From: Waddlia chondrophila WSU 86-1044
GTDB taxonomy: Bacteria; Chlamydiota; Chlamydiia; Chlamydiales; Waddliaceae
NCBI RefSeq assembly: GCF_000092785.1
Contig: NC_014225.1
Location: forward strand, 1,501,340-1,565,339
Length of the DNA: 64,000 bases
Reading direction: 5' to 3'
A program made the translations under genes and the position numbers. Shown piece by piece: positions 16,723 to 24,357 of the stretch. The notes under the pieces are model-generated. The model worked only from the letters and a program-made list of their open reading frames with translations, did no database searches and was not told the origin of the DNA. Within the stretch, counting starts at the first letter, position 1, and each line of letters begins with the position of its first letter.

Positions 16723-16796
16723 GGCGGTCGTAGCTCAGGGGTTAGAGCACTGGATTGTGGTTCCAGGGGTCGAGGGTTCAAATCCCTTCGGTCGCC
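16723..16796 (+). tRNA. tRNA-His (anticodon GTG)
   Basis: The cloverleaf is complete. The acceptor stem is GCGGTCG/CGGTCGC with the extra 5' G (G-1 at 16723) opposite C73, a hallmark of tRNA-His. The D arm contains GCTCAGGGGTTAGAGC. The anticodon stem is CTGGA/TCCAG with loop TTGTGGT (GTG at 16757-16759), and the T arm is GAGGGTTCAAATCCCTT. CCA is not encoded after C73. Confidence 0.96.
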
Positions 16797-16814
16797 CACC
16801 TTTTTTTCCTGTTT

Positions 16815-17594
16815 ATGTCAACTGTCGAAGCGATTATCCTTGGAATCATTCAAGGCCTCACAGAATTTTTCCCTGTCAGTTCTTCTGGACATCTCACTCT
16901 GGCTCAACATCTTTTTGGAATTGAAAACCTCTCTCGAATGATCCCTTTCGATCTCGTCTGCCACCTCGGCACTCTTCTTGCCATCTTCATTGTCTTCAGA
17001 AAACAGATTAAGTCTTTGCTGACAAGCAACTCCAAGTTTCTGCTTCAAATCATGATCGGCACACTTCCTCTATTCCCCATCCTGCTGATCCTGAAACAAA
17101 TAGAAAATTTGTACGATCAAACGGAGCTGCTTGGCTATTTTTTTCTGATTACCGCAGCACTCCTCTGGATCGGCATTCGCAGCGGCTACGAGCAGGCAAC
17201 TGAAAAAAAACAAAAACATTGGATCAGAACCCCTTTAATCATTGGCATTTTTCAAACATTTGCCCTTTTGCCCGGTGTCTCGCGAAGTGGAGCGACCATC
17301 TCCGCTGCCAGATTATTAGGTTGGAAAACTGAGGAAGCTCTAACTTTTTCATTTCTTCTTGCAATTCCAGCCATCTTGGGAGGAACTGTTCTCAAAACAA
17401 TCCAGCTGCTTTCCGGAAACTCATCTCTAATAGGCAATCTGTCCATCTCTAACTACCTGGCAGGGTTTGCGGCGGCATTCGTGTTTGGCTTGGCAGCTCT
17501 TAAAATCCTAATCAAGCTGGCAGCTAATCAAAAAATGATGTATTTTGTATGGTATTGCCTGTTGATCGGGCTAGCCTGCATTTTATTGAACTGA
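16815..17594 (+). CDS. uppP: Undecaprenyl-diphosphate phosphatase
   Basis: A BacA/UppP integral membrane phosphatase of 259 residues. It dephosphorylates undecaprenyl-PP to recycle the lipid carrier for peptidoglycan and glycan export. The family motifs GLTEFFPVSSSGHL (residues ~15-28) and LPGVSRSGATISAARLLG are present, with about eight membrane segments. The open frame reaches back into tRNA-His, so the ATG at 16815 is the only sensible start. ftsK begins 5 bases after the stop. The pairing fits the reduced cell-wall and division machinery of chlamydiae. Confidence 0.95.
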   Translation: MSTVEAIILGIIQGLTEFFPVSSSGHLTLAQHLFGIENLSRMIPFDLVCHLGTLLAIFIVFRKQIKSLLTSNSKFLLQIMIGTLPLFPILLILKQIENLYDQTELLGYFFLITAALLWIGIRSGYEQATEKKQKHWIRTPLIIGIFQTFALLPGVSRSGATISAARLLGWKTEEALTFSFLLAIPAILGGTVLKTIQLLSGNSSLIGNLSISNYLAGFAAAFVFGLAALKILIKLAANQKMMYFVWYCLLIGLACILLN

Positions 17595-17599
17595 AGATT

Positions 17600-20032
17600 A
17601 TGAGTGGAAAACGCCGCACAAAAGCGGTCAAAAAAAAATCGAAGAAACAACCGTTGGCAATCAGCGACCTGCCTGCCGAGGCGCAAGGATCGCTACTGTT
17701 TGCTCTTGGCCTCATGATGCTGGTCAGCCTTTTGAGTTTCGCGTACGGCGAAGGCTCAACCAATTGGCTGGGCCTTGTCGGCTATACCCTTGGCTGGATC
17801 CAAACTGCCCTGCTTGGACTGTCGAGCTACCTGCTTGCAGTCTACGTCGGGTGGATCGGCTGGCGCATCATGTTCAAAAAATCGATCAACAACCTTGTTT
17901 TCAAGCATTTGAAGGTTGGGCTTCTCATGGTTTCCTTCAGCTTGATCCTAACCTCCATCGAAGAACTTTTTCCCTCTGCATCCGAGCAGATCAGAAGCTT
18001 TTTCTACACCCAGCTTTCCCGGCGCAACCTTCACTTCCATCTCGGAGGAGCTCCTTTCTACTTTCTCTATAAAGACTTGCCGTTATTGAATTTGGAAAAA
18101 ATCCTAAACGCTGGAGGTGTGCTGATCACCTCTTTTTGCCTGCTCCTTGCCAGCATCCTGCTTTTAACCAAAACTAATCCCCGTTCCATTTTTTCCTTTT
18201 TTGCTTCGCTTAAGGAAAAAATCGGGGAACAATTCAAACAGGAATTGAAGCCGGCTCCTGTTATTCAAGAACCCGGAATTAGGCCCAACCTCTTACGCAA
18301 TGTCAAATTGCGCATCCCTTCTTTTTCTTCTGCGAAAAAAGAAAAAAAAGAAGATCATGAACTATTGGAGATCAATCCCGATCTAAACTTGAAAGACCGT
18401 CCGTCAATCTCAAGAAAATCTCTAAGTGAAGCATCTTCGAGCTCGCAGCCATTTGAAGGGCATAAAGAGCGGATGCGCACTCAGGCAAAAGAGACACCGA
18501 CTAAACCGGAAACTAAAGAGGAACGCAGGGAACGCGCATTGCAAGAGCAAAGCGTGTACAACGGCGACTTTACGAATTACAAACTTCCTGTGTCCTCCAT
18601 GCTGACGCCGCCCAAAAGAGTGGATCAATCGTCACTCAAAAAAGATCTGCGCCGTCAGGCCGAAGTTTTGGAGGAAACGCTGCTCAGCTTCGGAATTGAA
18701 GCAAAAGTGGGCCAGATCAATTGCGGTCCAACCATCACATCGTTTGAAGTGCATCCCGCAATTGGCGTGAAAGTGCAGAAAATCAAGGCACTAGAAAGCG
18801 ACATCGCCCTTAATATGGAAGCAAAATCGATCCGTATTCTGGCTCCAATCCCCGGCAAAGCAGCCATTGGGATCGAAGTTCCCAATCCAAATCCGCAAGA
18901 GGTCGGATTTAAAGAATTGCTCAATTCTTACCAGCAGGGATCAAAAAAGTACCAAGTCCCTCTTCTGCTTGGAAAAACCGTCAACGGCGATTATGTGACC
19001 GAAGACCTTGCACGGATGCCTCATTTGATTATCGCGGGTGCAACAGGATCGGGAAAATCGGTCTGTATCAATACGATCGTGATGTCGATTCTGATGAACG
19101 CAAAGCCTGATGAGATCAAAATGATCATGGTGGATCCCAAGAAGGTCGAGCTGACTCCCTATACACGCCTTCCCCACATGCTTGCTCCGGTCATTACCGA
19201 ACCTGCTGGCGCTTGCGCCGCTCTTCACTGGCTCGTCAAAGAGATGGAAAACCGCTATGAGATCCTCAAACAGGTGGGATATAGAAACATCACCTCTTTC
19301 AATGAGAGGAAAATCGATCGGGAATTTGAAGAGGGATTGAAAAAAGAGATTCCGGAAAAGATGCATTACATTGTTTGCATCATTGATGAATTGGCCGATT
19401 TAATGATGGTTGCGAGCAACGATATCGAAACGCACATCGCCCGAATCGCTCAAATGGCGCGCGCTGTCGGGATCCATTTGATTTTAGCCACGCAGCGCCC
19501 CTCCAGAGAGGTGATCACAGGGTTGATCAAAGCCAACTTTCCCACCCGTATTGCATTCAAAGTCTCCAGTCGGATCAACAGCCAGATCATTCTCGATGAA
19601 GTGGGAGCCGAGACGCTTCTTGGCAACGGCGACATGTTGATGCTTCCTCCAGGCGTCCATCATCTCACCCGTGCGCAAGGAGCTTATATCCGCGACGAAG
19701 ACATCAATACGGTTGTGCAAAAAATCTGTGATCAATCGCCTCCCAATTATGTCATCGAATCTTTCGATCAAATGGAAAGTCTTGGAGCATTGGACAACGC
19801 CGGTGACATCAGCTCCCGCGACCAGCTCTATGATGACGCTCTTGAGATCGTTTTGAGCACAGGAAACGCTTCTACAACGTTTTTACAGAGAAAGCTCAAA
19901 GTTGGTTATGCCCGTGCTGCCAGCATTATGGATCAGCTGGAGGAAGCGCGCATCGTTGGACCGGCAGAAGGTTCAAAGCCTCGGAAAATTCTCGTCAAAT
20001 CAGAGACAGCTGACGATCTATTTGATGAATAA
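17600..20032 (+). CDS. ftsK: DNA translocase FtsK/SpoIIIE
   Basis: An 810-residue septal DNA pump. It has a basic N-terminus and about four membrane segments (to ~residue 195), a charged linker to ~340, and a RecA-like motor with Walker A GATGSGKSV at ~479 and Walker B IVCIIDELADLMM. The C-terminal gamma winged helix (residues ~740-805, including TTFLQRKLKVGYARAASIMD) reads polar DNA sites. The ATG at 17600 begins MSGKRRTK; the frame further upstream lies inside uppP. Chlamydiae lack FtsZ, and FtsK is a central divisome component there. yycJ follows, as in C. trachomatis (from memory). Confidence 0.97.
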   Translation: MSGKRRTKAVKKKSKKQPLAISDLPAEAQGSLLFALGLMMLVSLLSFAYGEGSTNWLGLVGYTLGWIQTALLGLSSYLLAVYVGWIGWRIMFKKSINNLVFKHLKVGLLMVSFSLILTSIEELFPSASEQIRSFFYTQLSRRNLHFHLGGAPFYFLYKDLPLLNLEKILNAGGVLITSFCLLLASILLLTKTNPRSIFSFFASLKEKIGEQFKQELKPAPVIQEPGIRPNLLRNVKLRIPSFSSAKKEKKEDHELLEINPDLNLKDRPSISRKSLSEASSSSQPFEGHKERMRTQAKETPTKPETKEERRERALQEQSVYNGDFTNYKLPVSSMLTPPKRVDQSSLKKDLRRQAEVLEETLLSFGIEAKVGQINCGPTITSFEVHPAIGVKVQKIKALESDIALNMEAKSIRILAPIPGKAAIGIEVPNPNPQEVGFKELLNSYQQGSKKYQVPLLLGKTVNGDYVTEDLARMPHLIIAGATGSGKSVCINTIVMSILMNAKPDEIKMIMVDPKKVELTPYTRLPHMLAPVITEPAGACAALHWLVKEMENRYEILKQVGYRNITSFNERKIDREFEEGLKKEIPEKMHYIVCIIDELADLMMVASNDIETHIARIAQMARAVGIHLILATQRPSREVITGLIKANFPTRIAFKVSSRINSQIILDEVGAETLLGNGDMLMLPPGVHHLTRAQGAYIRDEDINTVVQKICDQSPPNYVIESFDQMESLGALDNAGDISSRDQLYDDALEIVLSTGNASTTFLQRKLKVGYARAASIMDQLEEARIVGPAEGSKPRKILVKSETADDLFDE

Positions 20033-20053
20033 CCACTTAAATAATAGGCGGAC

Positions 20054-20830
20054 ATGTTTGGATACACTCCTCTTGCTTCAGGATCGAAAGGCAACTGCAT
20101 CTATCTTTGCACTCCCCACTGCAAGCTTTTGATCGATGCAGGGATGAGCGGACTTGCCATCAAGAGAAGACTTGAAGAGATCAATGTCGACATTGATGAG
20201 ATCGATGCGATCCTCGTCACTCACGAACACTCCGACCACATTCAGGGATTGCGCGTACTGGCTTTTAAACATCGAATTCCCGTTTTTGCCAACCACGAGA
20301 CGGCAAAAGGAATTGTCAACCGATTTCACGACTGTCCAAAATTCAAAATTTTTTCAACAGGAGAGTCCTTCGAGTACTGCGGCTTAGAGATCCATCCTTT
20401 CAGTATTCAGCATGACACTCTTGATCCTGTCGCTTTCACGATTAAAATCGACAACTTGAAAATCGGATTCTGTACAGACTTGGGGTTTGTGACCTCTCTC
20501 GTCCGTAAAAATCTCCTTCAATGCGACTATCTCTATCTGGAAGCGAATCACGAACCCTCAATGGTTCATTCATCCGCTCGGCCAGATGTCTACAAACAAC
20601 GCGTTTTAGGACGTAGCGGCCATCTCTCAAATCAAGCTTGCGCTGAGCTGTTAACCCAAATTGCCCATCCTAACCTGAAGCATGTCCATCTTGCTCATCT
20701 TTCTGAAGAATGCAATTCCGAAGAGAAAGCGATGTCGACAGTCAAACAGATTTTATCGGATGCAAACATGAATCTAGAGTTAAGCATCGCCCCTCAACAC
20801 TCTATTGGAAAATCTGTAGTTTTTAATTAG
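20054..20830 (+). CDS. yycJ: Metallo-beta-lactamase-fold hydrolase, YycJ/WalJ type
   Basis: A 258-residue MBL-fold protein. The N-terminal LASGSKGNCIYL is typical of YycJ/VicX proteins. The metal motif THEHSDHIQG is at about residues 56-65, with further ligands in STDLGF-like and HLAHLSEECN segments. In other bacteria, YycJ is a DNA exonuclease linked to mismatch repair or to chromosome events at division. The gene lies 21 bases after ftsK and is probably in the same operon. Confidence 0.88.
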   Translation: MFGYTPLASGSKGNCIYLCTPHCKLLIDAGMSGLAIKRRLEEINVDIDEIDAILVTHEHSDHIQGLRVLAFKHRIPVFANHETAKGIVNRFHDCPKFKIFSTGESFEYCGLEIHPFSIQHDTLDPVAFTIKIDNLKIGFCTDLGFVTSLVRKNLLQCDYLYLEANHEPSMVHSSARPDVYKQRVLGRSGHLSNQACAELLTQIAHPNLKHVHLAHLSEECNSEEKAMSTVKQILSDANMNLELSIAPQHSIGKSVVFN

Positions 20831-20865
20831 GGCGTGTAGGCGATTTTAGGAAACTGAAGGAATAT

Positions 20866-20888
20866 GTTAAAATTTTCTCAATTTTAAC
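20866..20888. terminator. Hairpin between convergent yycJ and dnaJ
   Basis: GTTAAAATT and AATTTTAAC form a perfect 9-bp stem around a 5-nt TTCTC loop in the gap between two convergent genes. The arms supply short T or A runs on each strand, so it could serve as a weak bidirectional terminator. Confidence 0.5.
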
Positions 20889-20924
20889 GCAAAGACCGCA
20901 AAAAAAATGTGAATATGTAAGACG

Positions 20925-22073
20925 TCAGCAAAATAAGCCTTTCAACTTATCAAGAAATCCCTTTCTCTTAGGAAGGTTTGCCGGGCTTTCCAACTTTGCA
21001 AACTCTTCGAGAATTTCGCGCTGCTTTTTAGAAAGATTAGTAGGCGTTTCAACAAAAATCCGCACAAGCAGATCCCCTTTTCCATGGCCATGCACATTGG
21101 GAAACCCTTCTTTTCTCACGCGGAGAATTTTTCCGCTTTGCGTCCCTTCAGGAATCGTGATTCGGCAAGAGTGGTCTGTCAGAGAGGGCACCTCTTTTTT
21201 TGTACCCAAAGCCGCTTCAGAAAAACTTACAGGAAGATCAAGAAGAATGTCGTCTCCTTGACGCTCAAATACATCATGAGGCTTAACATTGATAAATACA
21301 TACAAATCTCCAGGAGGGCCTCCGTTGGGTCCGGCATCTCCGTACCCCGCCATCTTAAGCCTCATGCCTGAATCGACCCCAGGAGGAATATGCACCTTGA
21401 CATGCTGCTTTTTCTTGGTCATCCCCTTTCCATGACACTCCTTGCAAGGATCGGTCACCATTTGCCCTTCACCGTGACACTGCGGACAGGTCATGGACAT
21501 GCTGAAAAAACCACGTTGCTCAAAGACTTGACCTTGGCCCCCGCATCGATCACAAGTTTTGATGCCATCGGAAGAACAGGCCCTCTTCCCATTGCAAGCA
21601 CTGCACACGACATAATTCGTAATCGCCAACTCCTTGTCGACCCCTTTTGCAGCTTCTGCAAAATTAAGCGTGATATTCGCACGCTTGCTCGCTCCCTGGC
21701 GCTTGCTGCCTCCCTGAGCTCGGGCAAATCCTTCGCCGCCGCCAAAGAAACTATCGAAAATCGAATCGGCGCCCATGCCTCCAAATGCTCCCATGAACGT
21801 GCGCAACGCTTCATCCATAGAAGCAAAACCGGGGCCTCCGCTCATACCGGCGCCTCGTAAACCATCCTTTCCGTAGCGATCGTAAAGCTGCCGTTTTTGA
21901 TCATCACTGAGCACTTCGTAAGCTTCTGAAATCTCTTTGAATTTTTTTTCTGCTTCCGCATCTCCCGAATTTCGGTCAGGATGATACTTTAAAGCCATCT
22001 TACGATAAGCTTTTTTAATCTCATCGGAAGATGCATTCTTAGAAATCCCTAAAACTTCGTAATAATCAGTCAT
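20925..22073 (-). CDS. dnaJ: Chaperone protein DnaJ (Hsp40)
   Basis: A full type I DnaJ of about 383 residues and co-chaperone of DnaK. The J domain comes first ([10 protein letters not shown], with the HPD motif in KYHPDRN), then a G/F-rich region around [15 protein letters not shown]. The four zinc motifs follow: [27 protein letters not shown] and CKECHGKG. The first lacks the usual second Gly of CxxCxGxG. The ATG at 22073 gives the standard start; an in-frame GTG at 22088 would add five residues. It lies downstream of rpsU, across a long hairpin. Confidence 0.96.
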   Translation of the reverse strand: MTDYYEVLGISKNASSDEIKKAYRKMALKYHPDRNSGDAEAEKKFKEISEAYEVLSDDQKRQLYDRYGKDGLRGAGMSGGPGFASMDEALRTFMGAFGGMGADSIFDSFFGGGEGFARAQGGSKRQGASKRANITLNFAEAAKGVDKELAITNYVVCSACNGKRACSSDGIKTCDRCGGQGQVFEQRGFFSMSMTCPQCHGEGQMVTDPCKECHGKGMTKKKQHVKVHIPPGVDSGMRLKMAGYGDAGPNGGPPGDLYVFINVKPHDVFERQGDDILLDLPVSFSEAALGTKKEVPSLTDHSCRITIPEGTQSGKILRVRKEGFPNVHGHGKGDLLVRIFVETPTNLSKKQREILEEFAKLESPANLPKRKGFLDKLKGLFC

Positions 22074-22100
22074 ACTCAGAAGCGGCACCTAGTTTTATCG

Positions 22101-22223
22101 GAGGATGTTTACAAAAGATAGAGAGTGAGAATTGCAGTAGATTTTTCTCTGAGAGGATCCAAAAAAAGATCTTCTCATGAAAAAGATGCTGCAAAATCTA
22201 TTGCTGAATTTGTAAACATCCTC
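22101..22223 (-). repeat. 123-nt imperfect inverted repeat between rpsU and dnaJ
   Basis: The outer arms are 13 bp and identical when inverted (GAGGATGTTTACA at 22101-22113, its complement at 22211-22223). The inner arms GCAGTAGATTTT (22134-22145) and AAAATCTATTGC (22193-22204) match at 11 of 12 positions. The centre also pairs partly (GAGAGGATC with GATCTTCTC). The whole span can form one long stem. It may be a small MITE-like element, an RNA structure controlling dnaJ, or an attenuator. Confidence 0.7.
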
Positions 22224-22267
22224 TCTGGTTTAAAAAAAAATAAATAAAGCTTGCGTACAAGCGACGG

Positions 22268-22441
22268 TTATCTTCTATATTTCAAAGCAGCTTTAGATTT
22301 CGCACGCTTTTTGATGGATGGCTTCATGTAAAAGCGATGGGCCTTTACAGATTTCATGACTCCTTCCTTATCAAGGCGTTTTTTAAGAGCGCGCAATGCC
22401 TTATCTATCGATTCACCAGGTCGAACTTTTACTGTCGTCAT
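22268..22441 (-). CDS. rpsU: 30S ribosomal protein S21
   Basis: A 57-residue basic protein. The start [20 protein letters not shown] and the block [20 protein letters not shown] identify bS21. It binds the 30S platform near the anti-Shine-Dalgarno and helps initiation. The ATG at 22441 has AGGTGA 6 bases upstream. The order tsaB, rpsU, dnaJ matches the chlamydial arrangement as I recall it. Confidence 0.96.
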   Translation of the reverse strand: MTTVKVRPGESIDKALRALKKRLDKEGVMKSVKAHRFYMKPSIKKRAKSKAALKYRR

Positions 22442-22513
22442 TAATGATCACCTAAATCTCGTTTGATGGTTTATACTGAAAGGAAATTAGCATACAGGAA
22501 AATAAGATATCAT

Positions 22514-23155
22514 TCAACCCCTCATGTAGAGAAGGTCTAAAGATCCGTCAATTGAAAATTCCCCGTCCCTGTATTTTTTTTCAGCTCTTGAAGCAAAATG
22601 CTCCACGTTGATCGCTGTTTCCTGCCATTCCCACTGCCGGTTCAGATCATTTTTCTGAAATTTTTCCTGCAAACTTCTGCAATGGGGAGAAACAATCACA
22701 TCGACATCTTTAAGCACAGAACCAATATGCTCCATTTTCCACACTTCAGGCCCTGTCAAATAATTCACCTCATTTCCCTTTTTTCTGCCTTTCATCAGAT
22801 AACAGCCAGCCATCTTTGCATCAATCATCGCTGCAAAGATCCCTTGATGATCGGAAAGATACCCTTCAAGAGAAGAGACGCCGATAAGAGGAATGCCATG
22901 CGCAAAAGAGAGTGCTTTGGCAACCATGGACCCCACTCTCATTCCGGTATACGATCCCGGGCCGATCCCAACAGCAATCAACTCAATCTGACTGGATTGG
23001 ATTTCGAGAACCTTGAGCCCCTCTTCAATTTTAGGCATTAAAAATTTTGAGTTGTGCAATCCCAAGGGCAAGCCGGCAAAATAACCGACCTTTCCATTCC
23101 GAATAAACGCGGCAATCCCTCTATCAGAACAAACATCAACGACTAACGTTAACAT
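22514..23155 (-). CDS. tsaB: tRNA t6A biosynthesis protein TsaB
   Basis: A 213-residue ASKHA-fold protein of the YeaZ/TsaB family. It partners TsaD and TsaE in making the t6A37 modification of ANN-decoding tRNAs. Key features are LVVDVCSD at the N-terminus and the family motif GIGPGSYTGMRVG at about residues 65-77. The ATG at 23155 overlaps the dgt stop by 7 bases; an in-frame GTG at 23164 is less likely. The C-terminal region is divergent, as is common for chlamydial TsaB. Confidence 0.9.
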   Translation of the reverse strand: MLTLVVDVCSDRGIAAFIRNGKVGYFAGLPLGLHNSKFLMPKIEEGLKVLEIQSSQIELIAVGIGPGSYTGMRVGSMVAKALSFAHGIPLIGVSSLEGYLSDHQGIFAAMIDAKMAGCYLMKGRKKGNEVNYLTGPEVWKMEHIGSVLKDVDVIVSPHCRSLQEKFQKNDLNRQWEWQETAINVEHFASRAEKKYRDGEFSIDGSLDLLYMRG

Positions 23156-24330
23156 GAACGCCACTCAATACGGGTGGGCACAAAGACCTTTTCCAAGGTG
23201 CGGATGAAATAACTGTCGGTCATACCGGCAATAAAATCTGCCGTTTTTTGAATTGGAGAAGACTCCTTCAAATACGCCTCAGGCTTGTTCTCGAGAAAGT
23301 TTTTCCAAAGATAACTGTTTTCCTGCTGGCGTTCGAAATCTTGTAAAAGGTATTCAAAAAGGATGCGATAGCTGCGCTTCACTTTAGCCGACTCTTTTTT
23401 CAAGCTTGGATCCTGATAGATCCTTTCAAAATTAAATACCCTCAATATTTTCAAAGCTTCGAACGCTTCATCGGAAATCGCAATGTAATTTTTTTCAAAA
23501 CTGTTGGAGATGATATCGCAGGCCAACGCTTTTAAGATTTCCCGATTCGATTTTCCAAGCAAAGTCTCGGGCACATCCCTCCGTTCGATGATCCCCAAAT
23601 TGATCGCGTCTTCGATATCTTTTCCAAGGTAACTCATTGTGTCGCAAAGTTTGACCAGACACCCTTCCAACGTCGCAGGAATGATCGTTTCTTCCGGATA
23701 TTTAAGCTTTGTTTCCAGATCTTTAAAATGATCATCCCAAGTTTTCCCATATCGGGGCTCCAAATGCGTTTTACGCATTCCTCCGTCATGGCAAAGGATC
23801 CCGTCGTAAACGGTCAATCCGAGATTCAGAGGTTCAATTTTTGAAAATAATCGGCATGATTGATAAGGATGGGCAAATGCATACCCGCCATATTCCTGAG
23901 TTAGCTCAGATAAGTACCCCTCCCCTTCATGGCCAAACGGCGGATGGCCGACATCGTGGCCGAGAGAGACAGCTTCCACTAAATCCAGATTCAACCGCAA
24001 GATCTCCGCAATGCCCCGGGCAAAATTACCGACAAGCTGCACATGAAGACCTCGATGCGTAATATGGTCATTTTCAATAAGGTAGGCAACTTGTGTCTTA
24101 TCGATATAGCGCGCATAAGCCTTGGAATGCACGATTCGATCGACATCCCTCTTATACGGCAAACGATGGTCAACCTCGCTCAACTTATAACGCTTATGGC
24201 TATCTGAAAAAGCCGCCATGGGATGCATGTTGGCTTTTTCATTTTCCTGCGCCTTTTTGCGGCATTTCTCAAGAAGCGGAGAAACGTTCTCCGCTACGTT
24301 TAAGGGGTAAAAGCTGGGGAGTTCTTTCAT
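23149..24330 (-). CDS. dgt: dGTPase-like HD phosphohydrolase
   Basis: A 393-residue HD-domain dNTP triphosphohydrolase of the Dgt family, which cleaves dNTPs to nucleoside and triphosphate. The motif DVDRIVHSKAYARYIDKTQV sets the first His. SLGHDVGHPPFGHEGE (residues ~128-143) is the HD signature, and further ligands come at LCDTMSY. The start codon sits in the loop of a perfect hairpin with a GGGGAG Shine-Dalgarno-like stretch only one base upstream, so translation may be controlled. An internal start near Met35 remains possible. The 3' end overlaps tsaB. Confidence 0.9.
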   Translation of the reverse strand: MKELPSFYPLNVAENVSPLLEKCRKKAQENEKANMHPMAAFSDSHKRYKLSEVDHRLPYKRDVDRIVHSKAYARYIDKTQVAYLIENDHITHRGLHVQLVGNFARGIAEILRLNLDLVEAVSLGHDVGHPPFGHEGEGYLSELTQEYGGYAFAHPYQSCRLFSKIEPLNLGLTVYDGILCHDGGMRKTHLEPRYGKTWDDHFKDLETKLKYPEETIIPATLEGCLVKLCDTMSYLGKDIEDAINLGIIERRDVPETLLGKSNREILKALACDIISNSFEKNYIAISDEAFEALKILRVFNFERIYQDPSLKKESAKVKRSYRILFEYLLQDFERQQENSYLWKNFLENKPEAYLKESSPIQKTADFIAGMTDSYFIRTLEKVFVPTRIEWRSC

Positions 24331-24339
24331 ACTCCCCAG
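24314..24339 (-). promoter_or_regulatory. Perfect hairpin presenting the dgt start codon
   Basis: CTGGGGAGT and ACTCCCCAG form a perfect 9-bp stem around an 8-nt loop. On the coding strand the loop begins with the dgt ATG. The only Shine-Dalgarno-like sequence (GGGGAG) is inside the stem. The structure could repress translation or mark a different true start. Confidence 0.6.
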
Positions 24340-24357
24340 TATAAACTAAAGACTATA

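Noticed and set aside
16573-16941. ORFs crossing tRNA-His
   Set aside because: They run through the tRNA and into uppP in the wrong frame; the tRNA and the UppP motifs take precedence.
22231-22252. A-rich run after the rpsU-dnaJ inverted repeat as a plus-strand terminator
   Set aside because: No plus-strand gene ends there. On the minus strand the T run precedes the stem rather than following it.
23991-24344. Short ORFs around the dgt start on both strands
   Set aside because: They are out of frame with or antisense to dgt, whose HD motifs fix the coding frame.
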